64,000 bases of DNA from Eubacteriales bacterium. GTDB taxonomy: Bacteria; Bacillota; Clostridia; Christensenellales; CAG-138. The stretch spans positions 18,434 to 82,433 of the forward strand of contig JAJFTI010000009.1 in the NCBI GenBank assembly GCA_021373115.1, in the 5' to 3' direction. Position numbers and translations under genes: made by a program. The notes below the pieces were generated by a model. That model made no database searches. It was not told the origin of the DNA and saw nothing but the letters and a program-made list of their open reading frames with translations. Shown in pieces: positions 16,955 to 25,118 of this stretch; position 1 is the stretch's first letter; the number at the start of each line of letters is the position of its first letter.

Positions 16955-18463
16955 ATGGATCATTCGTTTCGCAACAAAACCATTTCGGGCGTCATCTGGA
17001 AGGCGATGGAGAGCGGCGGAAATCAGGCCGTGCGCTTCGTCATCTCCATTGTACTCGCGCGTATGCTCGACCCGGAGAACTATACGACGCTCGCGCTGCT
17101 GCTTATCTTCGTAAACATTGCGGACGTTTTCGTAAAACGCGGATTTTCCACTTCGCTTGTCCAGCGCAAGGACGCGGACAACACGGACTTTTCAAGCGTG
17201 CTCTGGGCAAGCCTTGCCATTGCGGGCATCCTTTATCTGGCGCTGTTCTTCGGCGCGCCGTATATTGCGCAATTCTATGAAGAGCCGCTCATCACGCCCG
17301 CGCTGCGCGTGGTTTCGGTGATCCTCTTTTCCGGCGCGTTCAACTCCGTTCAGAGCGCGATTATCACCCGAAAGCTGGAGTTTCGCAAGCTCTGCATGGC
17401 AACGCTGGGGGCGACGCTCGTTTCCGGCGGGGTCGGCATTTACATGGCTTACGCGGGCTACGGCGTTTGGGCGCTCGTCGTGCAGCAGATGCTCGGTTCG
17501 TTCGCAACCGTCGTACTGCTCTGGTCGCTGGACCGCTGGAAACCCGCGTTGGTGTTCTCCACGGAGCGCGTCAAGCTGCTCTTCGGCTTCGGCTGGAAGC
17601 TGCTGGTGTCCAGCTTGCTGGACACGGGGTATTCGAGCCTTTCCTCACTGGTGATCGGCAAGCGCTACATCGGCGACTCGCTGGCGTTCTACAATCGGGG
17701 GCGGCAGTATCCCGACATGGTGGCGAGCAATCTCACGAATGTTGCGCTTTCGGTGCTTTTTCCCGCCTATGCCGCGCATCAGGACGATACGGCGCGTGTA
17801 CGCGAGATGGTGCGAAAGACGAACCGCTCCACCGCGCTGATGATCTTTCCCATGATGGCGGGGCTGGCCGCGATAGCCGTGCCGTTTGTGCGCGTGCTGC
17901 TGACCGATAAATGGCTGCCATGCGTGCCGTACCTGCAGATGATGTGCGTCGTTTACGCACTGTACCCCGTTGAGGCGACCGACTTACAGGCGATCAACGC
18001 GCTGGGCAGGAGCGACCTCTATCTCAAAACGGAGATCTATAAAAAGATTTTCGGCCTGCTTGCACTTGCCGTTTCAGTGTTTGCGTTTTCAACGCCGCTG
18101 GCCATTGCATGGGCGGTGGTTGCTACGGCGGTGTTTTCCATGCTCGTGACCATGATCGTGATGAAACGGCTCTTTGCCTATCGTTACCGCGACCAGCTTT
18201 GGGATATGACCCCGCCGCTGCTGCTCTCCGGAGCGATGTGGGCGACGGTCTATGCCGTATCGCTGCTGACGGTCGGCGAACTGCCGAAACTGGCTCTGGA
18301 GATCGTCTGCGGGGTTGCGGTGTATATGGCTTTGGCGGTATTATTGAAGCTGGAAAGTTTCACATACCTCTGGCAATCGATGAAGGGGTATTTTACGAGG
18401 AAAAGCGGCAAATCCGAATCGGAGGAAGAACCTGCGGAACCTTCCGCAGACGACCGGCCGTAA
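16955..18463 (+). CDS. Polysaccharide flippase, Wzx/WzxC (MATE-like) family
   Basis: 502 residues with about 12-14 membrane segments. The N-terminus NKTISGVIWKAMESGGNQAV and the loop LARMLDPENYTTLALLLIF are typical of the WzxC/TuaB branch; TuaB of Bacillus is proposed to export teichuronic acid units. The C-terminus is a charged cytoplasmic tail rich in Glu and Ser. It starts 5 bases after the tandem glycosyltransferase. Expected role: turn the undecaprenyl-linked repeat unit to the outer face for the Wzy-like protein encoded upstream. Confidence 0.9.
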   Translation: MDHSFRNKTISGVIWKAMESGGNQAVRFVISIVLARMLDPENYTTLALLLIFVNIADVFVKRGFSTSLVQRKDADNTDFSSVLWASLAIAGILYLALFFGAPYIAQFYEEPLITPALRVVSVILFSGAFNSVQSAIITRKLEFRKLCMATLGATLVSGGVGIYMAYAGYGVWALVVQQMLGSFATVVLLWSLDRWKPALVFSTERVKLLFGFGWKLLVSSLLDTGYSSLSSLVIGKRYIGDSLAFYNRGRQYPDMVASNLTNVALSVLFPAYAAHQDDTARVREMVRKTNRSTALMIFPMMAGLAAIAVPFVRVLLTDKWLPCVPYLQMMCVVYALYPVEATDLQAINALGRSDLYLKTEIYKKIFGLLALAVSVFAFSTPLAIAWAVVATAVFSMLVTMIVMKRLFAYRYRDQLWDMTPPLLLSGAMWATVYAVSLLTVGELPKLALEIVCGVAVYMALAVLLKLESFTYLWQSMKGYFTRKSGKSESEEEPAEPSADDRP

Positions 18464-18520
18464 CCGGCGATACTTCGTCAATATGGCGGTACAGTCCGAA
18501 AACAGGAGGAAGAAAAAGTT

Positions 18521-19810
18521 ATGAAACTGGCGGTTGCCGGAACGGGATATGTCGGCCTTGTCGCGGGCGTTTGCTTTGCGGAGCGCGGGCATTTGGTTAC
18601 CTGCGTGGATGTGGATGAAGAGAAGGTAGCCCGCATGCGCGCCGGCGAGTCGCCTATTTATGAAGTCGGGCTGGAGGAACTGCTCAAAAAGAACATTGCG
18701 GAGAACCGGCTGTTCTTTACGACCGATTATGAACGCGCCTATTCGGATGCGGAGGCGATCTTCATCGGCGTTGGTACGCCGGAACAGCCGGACGGCAGCG
18801 CAAATTTAAGCTACATTGCCGCCGTATGCCGGCAGATTGCGCAGAGCGTAACGCGGGACTGTCTCGTGGTGGTCAAGTCCACGGTGCCGGTTGGCACGAA
18901 CGATAAGGTGGAGCAATATATTAAGGACAATCTGGTTCGGGACGTAACGATACGCGTTGCGAGCAATCCGGAGTTTCTTGCGCAGAGCAACGCCGTTCAC
19001 GACATGCTGCATGCGGCGCGCATTATCATTGGCACGGACGACGAAGAGGCGGAGCGGCAGCTATTGGAAATCTACGCGCCGTTCGACCTGCCGGTCGTTT
19101 CGGTTTCCCGCCGCTCGGCGGAAATGATCAAGTATGCCTGCAACAACTTTCTTGCGCTCAAGATTTCGTTTATGAACGATATGGCAAACCTCTGCGAGCT
19201 GGTCGGCGCCAATATCGACGACGTTGCCGAGGGGATGCGTTACGATCCGCGCATCGGTGCGAAATTCCTGAAAGCGGGCGTAGGATATGGCGGAAGCTGT
19301 TTTCCAAAGGACACCAAGGCGCTGACGTATCTTGCCCGGCAAAACGGCGTTACGCTGAAAACCGTGGACGCCGCGGTGGAGATCAACGCCGCGCAGCGCA
19401 CGAGGCTGTTCGAAAAAGCGAAGAAAAGGCTCATGACGTTTGAGGACATGAAGGTTGCCGTGCTCGGGCTCGCGTTTAAGCCCGGTACGGACGATCTGAG
19501 GGAAGCGCCTTCGCTCGAAAACGTCCGGCTGCTGCTGGAACACGGCGCGAATCTCGTTTGCTACGATCCGGTGGCCGGTGAGAATTTTCACAAAAAATAT
19601 CCGGATGTTCCTTTGGCAAAATCGGTTGAAGAAGCGCTGGAGGGCGCGTTTTGCTGCTTTATCTTTACGGAATGGGACGAGTTTGTTCGACTCTCGCCGG
19701 AGATGTTCCGCAGAAAGATGCGCGTTCCGCTCGTTTACGACGGACGGAATATTTTCGATCCGGATAACATGAAGCGCGGCGGCGTGGAATACTACTCAAT
19801 CGGAAGATAG
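18521..19810 (+). CDS. ugd: UDP-glucose 6-dehydrogenase
   Basis: 429 residues. Converts UDP-glucose to UDP-glucuronate with two NAD+. The Rossmann start KLAVAGTGYVGLVAGVCFAE, VKSTVPVGTND, SNPEFLAQSNAVHDM (family: PEFLREG) and the catalytic Cys260 in GVGYGGSCFPKDTKAL are visible. The C-terminal domain includes LGLAFKPGTDDLREAPS and CFIFTEWDEF. A good SD (AGGAGGAAGAAAAAGTT) precedes the ATG. It supplies UDP-glucuronate directly or to the epimerase encoded immediately after it, as in teichuronic acid loci (TuaD). Confidence 0.95.
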   Translation: MKLAVAGTGYVGLVAGVCFAERGHLVTCVDVDEEKVARMRAGESPIYEVGLEELLKKNIAENRLFFTTDYERAYSDAEAIFIGVGTPEQPDGSANLSYIAAVCRQIAQSVTRDCLVVVKSTVPVGTNDKVEQYIKDNLVRDVTIRVASNPEFLAQSNAVHDMLHAARIIIGTDDEEAERQLLEIYAPFDLPVVSVSRRSAEMIKYACNNFLALKISFMNDMANLCELVGANIDDVAEGMRYDPRIGAKFLKAGVGYGGSCFPKDTKALTYLARQNGVTLKTVDAAVEINAAQRTRLFEKAKKRLMTFEDMKVAVLGLAFKPGTDDLREAPSLENVRLLLEHGANLVCYDPVAGENFHKKYPDVPLAKSVEEALEGAFCCFIFTEWDEFVRLSPEMFRRKMRVPLVYDGRNIFDPDNMKRGGVEYYSIGR

Positions 19811-20812
19811 GTGAACGATTTGGCGCAGACACACGAACAAACGGTTCTGGTTACGGGAGCTGCCGGATTCATCGGTTACCATCTTTCCAGACGGCTGCTG
19901 GAAAGCGGCTGGCGCGTTACCGGAATCGACAGCTGCAATACTTATTACGATCCCTCGCTCAAACGGTCGCGGCTGAAGGAACTTTCCGCATACGGGAATT
20001 TTACGTTCCGGGAGGGCGATCTTTCGGAACCGGATGTTGTGGAAGCGCTTTTTCAGGAAACCAGACCGGAGATTGTCGTTCATCTTGCGGCGCAGGCCGG
20101 CGTTCGATACAGCATTGACAATCCGCGCGCCTATATCGAAAGCAACATTGTTGGTTTTTTCAATATGCTCGAAGCGGTTCGGCAGCATCCCGTCATGCAT
20201 TTTCTTTACGCCTCCAGCTCATCTGTATACGGCAACCGCGAACAAACGCCGTTTTCCGTTCAGGATCGCGTGGACAAGCCCATTTCGCTTTACGCTGCAA
20301 CCAAGAAGAGCAACGAGCTGTTTGCTTATACCTATTCGCACCTTTTCGATCTTCCCGCGACAGGGCTGCGGTTCTTTACGGTCTATGGCCCGTTCGGGCG
20401 GCCGGATATGGCCTACTTTAAATTTACAAAGGCGATCTTCGAAGGAAAACCGATTGACGTTTATAACGGCGGTAATATGCTGAGGGACTTCACGTATGTG
20501 GACGACGTTACCTCCTGCGTGGAGCGTATGCTCCTTCAGCCGCCGTCGCCGGATGAAACCGGGGCGCGAAACGCGGTGTATAACATAGGCAACAACCAGC
20601 CGGTGCGGCTTCTGGACTTCATCCATACGCTGGAGGAAGCAATCGGCAAGCGCGCCGAGCTTCGGTTTCTGCCGATGCAGGCGGGGGACGTAGAGAAGAC
20701 CTATGCGGATATCTCCGAAACGCAGCGGGACTTCGGGTTCGCGCCAAAGACCGGCATTCAGGAAGGCCTGGAAGCGTTCGTATCCTGGTATCGCGTGTAT
20801 TTTCGAGTTTAA
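19811..20812 (+). CDS. NAD-dependent sugar epimerase, probably UDP-glucuronate 4-epimerase
   Basis: 333-residue extended SDR. The nucleotide-binding motif is VTGAAGFIGYHLSRRLLESG, followed by IDSCNTYYDPSLKRSRL, a pattern shared by UDP-glucuronate 4-epimerases (GID..NdYYd..LK..RL). The catalytic Tyr and Lys are in LYAATKKSNE, and RFFTVYGPFGRPDMAYFKF is diagnostic for the same group. It would give UDP-galacturonate from the product of the gene upstream. The GTG follows the previous stop codon directly; a TTG three codons later with AGGTGA before it is an alternative start. Confidence 0.88.
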   Translation: MNDLAQTHEQTVLVTGAAGFIGYHLSRRLLESGWRVTGIDSCNTYYDPSLKRSRLKELSAYGNFTFREGDLSEPDVVEALFQETRPEIVVHLAAQAGVRYSIDNPRAYIESNIVGFFNMLEAVRQHPVMHFLYASSSSVYGNREQTPFSVQDRVDKPISLYAATKKSNELFAYTYSHLFDLPATGLRFFTVYGPFGRPDMAYFKFTKAIFEGKPIDVYNGGNMLRDFTYVDDVTSCVERMLLQPPSPDETGARNAVYNIGNNQPVRLLDFIHTLEEAIGKRAELRFLPMQAGDVEKTYADISETQRDFGFAPKTGIQEGLEAFVSWYRVYFRV

Positions 20813-20919
20813 ATCAAACAGCACGGCAGAGCGGAACTGCTTTGCGATGCGGTTTGCATTCTCATACGGCGGAGTTTAAAAATCCGGGAGTTTTGAAATT
20901 GGGAACAAGGGGTTTGAGT

Positions 20920-21576
20920 GTGGGGAAAAGATTAAGAGATTCTGTGGTCGGTTTCTATAACTACACGGTGATACTGACGTATTTCGGTGTGGTCAGCGCC
21001 GTGGTCGGCATTGGGCTGGCAATGTACGGGCGTACGTCGATGGCGATTGTGTGCCTGATGATCTCCGGATTTTGCGACCTGTTTGACGGTTCGATTGCCC
21101 GTACGCGGCAGAGAACGGAACATGAGAAGAAGTTTGGCATTCAAATCGATTCTCTGGCGGATTTAATCTGCTTTGGCCTGCTGCCCGTTGCGATCGGATT
21201 TTCCGTCGGGATGACGCGCTGGTACGAAGCGGTGGTGCTGGTGGCCTACGTGCTGGCCGCGCTGATTCGGCTGGCTTATTACAACGTAACCGAAGATCAG
21301 CTGCAGTTTGGTGAAAACGCGCCCCGCGTTTATTACGACGGGCTGCCCGTTACGACGATAGCGCTCATCCTGCCGCTCGTGTACACGATTCGCCCCGTCA
21401 TGAAGAACGGCTTTCTGCTGCTCTACGCCATTACGCTGCTGCTGACCGCCGCCGCGTTCCTGCTGAAGGTGAAGGTGCGGAAACTCGGCATGAAAGGAAT
21501 GATCGTCGCCGCTTTTTGCGGGCTGGGGGTGCTGGCGCTGCTGATCGCGGGCTGGAACAGCATCGGGGCTGTTTAG
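20920..21576 (+). CDS. pssA: CDP-diacylglycerol-serine O-phosphatidyltransferase
   Basis: 218 residues from a GTG at 20920, seven bases after AAGGGG; the frame is open further upstream without a better start. The CDP-alcohol phosphatidyltransferase motif is complete: DLFDGSIAR, then G at FGIQIDSLAD with both final aspartates. Five to six membrane segments follow. The region RLAYYNVTE and VYYDGLPVTT is typical of bacterial PssA type II. The product, phosphatidylserine, leads to phosphatidylethanolamine; no decarboxylase gene is next to it. It is the last gene before the terminator at 21593, so it may share the polysaccharide operon transcript, although a role there is not evident. Confidence 0.88.
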   Translation: MGKRLRDSVVGFYNYTVILTYFGVVSAVVGIGLAMYGRTSMAIVCLMISGFCDLFDGSIARTRQRTEHEKKFGIQIDSLADLICFGLLPVAIGFSVGMTRWYEAVVLVAYVLAALIRLAYYNVTEDQLQFGENAPRVYYDGLPVTTIALILPLVYTIRPVMKNGFLLLYAITLLLTAAAFLLKVKVRKLGMKGMIVAAFCGLGVLALLIAGWNSIGAV

Positions 21577-21592
21577 CTGAAACGAACACGAA

Positions 21593-21618
21593 AAAAACCG
21601 GCTTTACGGCCGGTTTTT
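21593..21618. terminator. Terminator ending the polysaccharide operon
   Basis: AAAAACCGGC (21593-21602) and GCCGGTTTTT (21609-21618) form a 10-bp stem with a T-run on the plus strand and A/T tracts for both directions. Confidence 0.85.
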
Positions 21619-21731
21619 GTGTTTTCTGAATGTTTATTCCAGACGGGAAACGTTCTTCGCAATTCGATCGACGATTTTTTGGTCAATCCATTCGCCGAAT
21701 TTGCGCGTAAAGAACATGCTGCTATCAGAAA

Positions 21732-21752
21732 TTTCGCCGTCATTCGGCGAAA
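21732..21752. repeat. Perfect 8-bp inverted repeat
   Basis: TTTCGCCG (21732-21739) and CGGCGAAA (21745-21752) around a 5-base loop, without a T-run. It lies in the 187-base gap before the zinc-ribbon gene; a possible 28-codon minus-strand frame starting at 21728 has no ribosome site and is not annotated. Confidence 0.4.
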
Positions 21753-21763
21753 CGAGAAACAAT

Positions 21764-22123
21764 TTAAGTTAAGTGGATAATCTTTGGAAAGAGAAAATCC
21801 AGATACGACAATTTAAATTCCAGATACGCTTGCAGGAAAGGCTTCGGCAAAGCGTTCTTGACACTCGAAACAATCGCGATTGCGGTTGTATGCGAACCGT
21901 TCCCCACGGAAGCAACGTAGTCAAGCGACGCGAATGCGAGGAACAATAGAAAAGCGAGAAGGACTACCGAGAATAAGAACCGAAGCAATACAATGATGAA
22001 TCCACTGGTGCGCAGGGAATGCCGCTGGCCGTATTCCGCGCCGCAGTAGGGGCAGTACCGCCCCGAAAAACGTGTCTTGCAAGATTTGCAGACACGGCGT
22101 TTTTTACGGATTTTTCGATGCAT
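21764..22123 (-). CDS. Zinc-ribbon membrane protein of unknown function
   Basis: 119 residues. The N-terminus carries two CxxC pairs (VCKSCKTRFSGRYCPYCGAEY), forming a zinc ribbon of the double-CxxC kind, in a very basic context. One strong membrane segment follows (SGFIIVLLRFLFSVVLLAFLLFL) and a 50-residue outer or inner tail ends in FPKIIHLT. Its start overlaps the end of thyX by 20 bases, so translation is probably coupled. I do not recognise a specific family; zinc-ribbon plus single membrane helix proteins are common and often uncharacterised. Confidence 0.65.
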   Translation of the reverse strand: MHRKIRKKRRVCKSCKTRFSGRYCPYCGAEYGQRHSLRTSGFIIVLLRFLFSVVLLAFLLFLAFASLDYVASVGNGSHTTAIAIVSSVKNALPKPFLQAYLEFKLSYLDFLFPKIIHLT

Positions 22124-22862
22124 TCTTTAAAAGCTCCAATGCGTCCCTTTTCCGGATCACGCGGCAGGACGGGTGCTGGAACTCGTTTTCCGGGCAGTAC
22201 CCAAGGGAAACGCAGTTCGGGCCCGCGCCTTCAAACAGAGCGGGGGACGCTTCCTTGCAAAGACGGAGCATTTTGTTTGCCAAATCGCGAATCTCCGTCT
22301 GCGCGTTCATACAGCAGCGAATTTTGAACCAATCCAGCAGTGCGTGCGCGTTCATCCCGATCAGCGCTTTAAATTCCGTTGCCTGCGGTTTGAGATAGCG
22401 CAGCTCCTCTTCCTTATAGCCCGTATCTACGCCGGCATCGTACCACTCTTCGAGCATGTTCAACAGATCGACCGCTCCCAGGGATACCTTCGCACCGCCC
22501 GGCAGGGTGCAATCCGCGCGGTGGGAAAGGATTGAATCCGGCAGCACGACGTCGTAACTCCGTTTGCCGCCTTTCTCCACGCGCCCGCTCTTGATCAGAT
22601 AACTCGCAAGGCGCTTGCGCACCAGCTGTACTTCGGTAACGCGGGAGTATCCTTCAACGCCAAACAGAAAATAGTCGAATTCCGTTGCGGCGAGGTGCCC
22701 TTTTTCAATAATGCTGCGCACAAGATCCGCATTATACGGCGAGGCAATGATATCCGAAAGCCCGCGTTCGCTGCGCGTAAAACGGGCGGCTACGTCCGTA
22801 TAGACTTTTCCACCGCCTGCAAGCAGCACAACGGTACCATCCCCGACGCGCTTTAAATTCAT
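22104..22862 (-). CDS. thyX: Flavin-dependent thymidylate synthase ThyX, divergent
   Basis: 252 residues from the ATG at 22862, which overlaps the dCMP deaminase stop as ATGA. ThyX makes dTMP from dUMP with FAD, NADPH and methylene-tetrahydrofolate. The core FGVEGYSRVTEVQLVRKRLAS (residues 67-87) and LDWFKIRCCMNAQTEIRDLA are clear. Two family histidines are altered: the RHRxxS motif reads RKRLAS (Lys83), and the usual E-H before the core strand reads E-F (Phe62). The protein may be a distinct clostridial subgroup. The neighbour dCMP deaminase would provide dUMP, which supports the function. Confidence 0.85.
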   Translation of the reverse strand: MNLKRVGDGTVVLLAGGGKVYTDVAARFTRSERGLSDIIASPYNADLVRSIIEKGHLAATEFDYFLFGVEGYSRVTEVQLVRKRLASYLIKSGRVEKGGKRSYDVVLPDSILSHRADCTLPGGAKVSLGAVDLLNMLEEWYDAGVDTGYKEEELRYLKPQATEFKALIGMNAHALLDWFKIRCCMNAQTEIRDLANKMLRLCKEASPALFEGAGPNCVSLGYCPENEFQHPSCRVIRKRDALELLKNASKNP

Positions 22863-23281
22863 AGGATAACTTCTCCTTGCTGATTGATGACCTTGACAAT
22901 CCCCGCGTTCTTGATCATTCTCGTGCACATGACGCAGGGGGTGGGGCATTCAATGGGGTGTTCAAATCCTTCGAATCCGGAGAGATAAAGCGTACTGCCG
23001 AGCATTTCGTTTCGGCTTGCGCTGATAATGGCGTTTGCCTCCGCGTGGACGGCGACGCATTTTTCATATTGCTCGCCATGGGGGATTCCGTGACGTTCGC
23101 GCCAGCAGGTGCCAACGTCGCAACAGTTTTCATCCCCGCGGGGTGCGCCGTTGTATCCGGTTGCTACGATTTCATCGTTTTTCACGATGACCGCGCCATA
23201 TTGCCTGCGAAGGCAGGTGGATCGTTTGGCAACTTCGGCCGCTATGGAGAGATAATATGCCTGCTTGCTGATCCGTTCCAT
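22859..23281 (-). CDS. dCMP deaminase (ComEB-like)
   Basis: 140 residues from the ATG at 23281, preceded by GGGAGGTG; the longer frame lacks such a site. Zinc-dependent deaminase motifs are CVAVHAEANAI (His, catalytic Glu) and CPTPCVMCTRMIKN (two zinc cysteines). The segment GYNGAPRGDENC is typical of dCMP deaminases of the ComEB/T4 type. It converts dCMP to dUMP, the substrate for ThyX, whose gene it overlaps. The extra cysteines at CCDVGTCWRERHG match a second zinc site known in this family. Confidence 0.92.
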   Translation of the reverse strand: MERISKQAYYLSIAAEVAKRSTCLRRQYGAVIVKNDEIVATGYNGAPRGDENCCDVGTCWRERHGIPHGEQYEKCVAVHAEANAIISASRNEMLGSTLYLSGFEGFEHPIECPTPCVMCTRMIKNAGIVKVINQQGEVIL

Positions 23282-23433
23282 AAAAGCACCTCCCGAACTG
23301 GACTTTCTGTTGAGTATTTTCGCACAACAGTGCGGGAACGTCAATTGCCGATTCGGCGGTGAAAGCGGATAAAAACAGCGCGGGGATTCGATTTTCGGAA
23401 ACGACAGTTTTTATGCGGCAAGAAGAGACCGGA

Positions 23434-23976
23434 TTAATCCGTTTCGAAAGGCTCCAGATCCAGCAGGCGTTCGGCCAGATTGTCCACCTCTAATTTGGAA
23501 TCCAGCGCATAGTTGACCGTATACAACGTTCCGCCTTTCATGCGGCGCAAATAAGCCACGCAACGGTTCGCGTGATCAACCAGATACCGGTTGCGACGCT
23601 GCATGGAAGAGGGGCTGCAGTGTTCCGCGGCATACCATACTTCGGCGGCTCCGAGTAAAATGGCGTTATAGCGGGCGAGCTGGTTCGCATCCCACCCGTT
23701 TGTCTGATCATGTCCCGGCAGGGCGAGATGCAGCGATATGGAGGGATCGTTTGCTTGCATGCGCAGTACGGCTTCGGCCGCGAGCGTATCAAAGCCCAGG
23801 GCGCCGCCGGCGTAGAACTCCGTATATCCATCCGAAACGGCCTGCATAACGGCGCGATCAAGCAGCGCGGTGAGCACGCGCATGCCGGGCTTTCGCTCGG
23901 CGCCAAGATCGGGTAGCGCGTTGGGCCGGTGCCCCGTAAAGCAGCAGCCGCGGGCGCGATCAAACGGGTTTTGCAT
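23434..23976 (-). CDS. SLOG-superfamily protein, YpsA/DUF1273-like
   Basis: 180 residues. The start CCFTGHRPNALP and the segment EFYAGGALGFDTLAAEAVL are the glycine-rich nucleotide-binding segments of YpsA-type SLOG proteins. A C-terminal GGTLYTVNYAL matches the same family (usually GGTxYTVxYA). Members are thought to bind a nucleotide; YpsA affects cell division in Bacillus and Staphylococcus, but the reaction is unknown. Its start overlaps the end of the phospholipase C-like gene by 17 bases, so the two are co-transcribed. Confidence 0.82.
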   Translation of the reverse strand: MQNPFDRARGCCFTGHRPNALPDLGAERKPGMRVLTALLDRAVMQAVSDGYTEFYAGGALGFDTLAAEAVLRMQANDPSISLHLALPGHDQTNGWDANQLARYNAILLGAAEVWYAAEHCSPSSMQRRNRYLVDHANRCVAYLRRMKGGTLYTVNYALDSKLEVDNLAERLLDLEPFETD

Positions 23977-24832
23977 CCATCCTCCGCGCGCCGATTACCG
24001 CCCGCGCCTGATCCGCGTTTCCTGTATGCAGCGCAAGCAGCGCGGCATCCATTAACTCCGGCGCTTCCGAACAAGCGCGATCGAACAATTCGGGAAACGA
24101 TTCCGTCCGCTGGCGTTCGGGTTCCCATGGGGCGCTCCAGGGGGCGCGCGCCTGGTTGAGCCGGTCGCCGGGGTCCGGGTGCCGTGAGACGAGATATCCA
24201 ATCATGCGGCCCGGCTTTCGGAGCAGACGCTCCAGCGCGCTAAAAAAGCGCAATTTACGGTTTTTCGGATCGAACGAGAGCGTGTTCACGGCGATCCATT
24301 TCCGGTAACTGCGCTGAAACGCGTTCCCCGTTTCAAGTGAAAACAGGGATTTGGCCAAAGCGGCATGAAACGCGTTCAGCTCGGTCAGCCGACTCGTCCG
24401 GTAAAACCGGCTGGGTGGCGCGGGCACGCCGGGCAAGCATATGAGATCCGCCATCATAAGGTCGATTTGGATTTCGGCGGGCGTATGCGCTTTTCCGGAA
24501 AATCGCGCTTCGATGTAGGGGTGCGCGGTCGTATCCAGAAGAAAATGGCATAGAAAGCCGAGCACATATGAACACAGAGCGTCGCTTTTTGAGGCAAGGG
24601 GCAGCATAGCGGAAAAAACAACGCGCATATCAAGCTTGTGCAGCCGATCCGCCAGATCGACGCGGCAGGGAAGGAATGCCGGTTTCGGCATCGCATCCCC
24701 AAAATACGGATCGGGCCCCATGGTGCCAATGAGAAACGCATCCATGTTTGCCTGCACAAGGCCGGATACCGCAGGGCTGGATTTTTTCAGCGCCGCCAGC
24801 CCGGCCAGCGCGTGTGTGAAATTATACGGCAT
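23960..24832 (-). CDS. Zinc-dependent phospholipase C-like protein
   Basis: 290 residues from the ATG at 24832 (MPYNFTHALAGLAALKKS). Family segments are THALAG, FLIGTMGPDPYFGD and VLGFLCHFLLDTTAHPYIEAR, providing His and Asp ligands like those of bacterial zinc-dependent phospholipase C/S1-P1 proteins. No signal peptide is visible, so it probably acts inside the cell, unlike secreted toxins of the family. The frame stays open to 25006, but a promoter with its -10 six bases before this ATG implies the start used here and a leaderless message. Substrate unknown. Confidence 0.78.
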   Translation of the reverse strand: MPYNFTHALAGLAALKKSSPAVSGLVQANMDAFLIGTMGPDPYFGDAMPKPAFLPCRVDLADRLHKLDMRVVFSAMLPLASKSDALCSYVLGFLCHFLLDTTAHPYIEARFSGKAHTPAEIQIDLMMADLICLPGVPAPPSRFYRTSRLTELNAFHAALAKSLFSLETGNAFQRSYRKWIAVNTLSFDPKNRKLRFFSALERLLRKPGRMIGYLVSRHPDPGDRLNQARAPWSAPWEPERQRTESFPELFDRACSEAPELMDAALLALHTGNADQARAVIGARRMDAKPV

Positions 24833-24838
24833 GACATT

Positions 24839-24867
24839 ATTATACGGTTGAATCACGTGCGGAACAA
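24839..24867 (-). promoter_or_regulatory. Promoter predicted to give a leaderless mRNA
   Basis: On the minus strand TTGTTC (24867-24862), a 17-base spacer and TATAAT (24844-24839). The ATG at 24832 lies seven bases past the -10, where transcription would begin. No SD is present before that ATG. Confidence 0.55.
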
Positions 24868-25118
24868 GCCGCACGACAAAATACGAGAAAACCATGCGGA
24901 TAATACCCGGCGGAAAATGTGAACATGCGCAGGGAGCCAGATGATACAGGCGAAGCCGCTCTGGATTCGAAGTTGAGTTTTCCGGAACTTGATATAAAGC
25001 AGTCATGAATTTTTTCCAACAAAAACGTGGAAAATTTGAAAATCTTGTGTTTCCCTATGGAACATTGTTTGAGCATCGTGTTACAATACGTGTGATAGCA
25101 CGACTGAGGTGGAAGAGC

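Noticed and set aside
21643..21728. 28-codon minus-strand frame beginning MFFTRKFGEWIDQ
   Set aside because: It encodes a plausible amphipathic peptide but has no ribosome site or promoter, so it is not listed as a gene.
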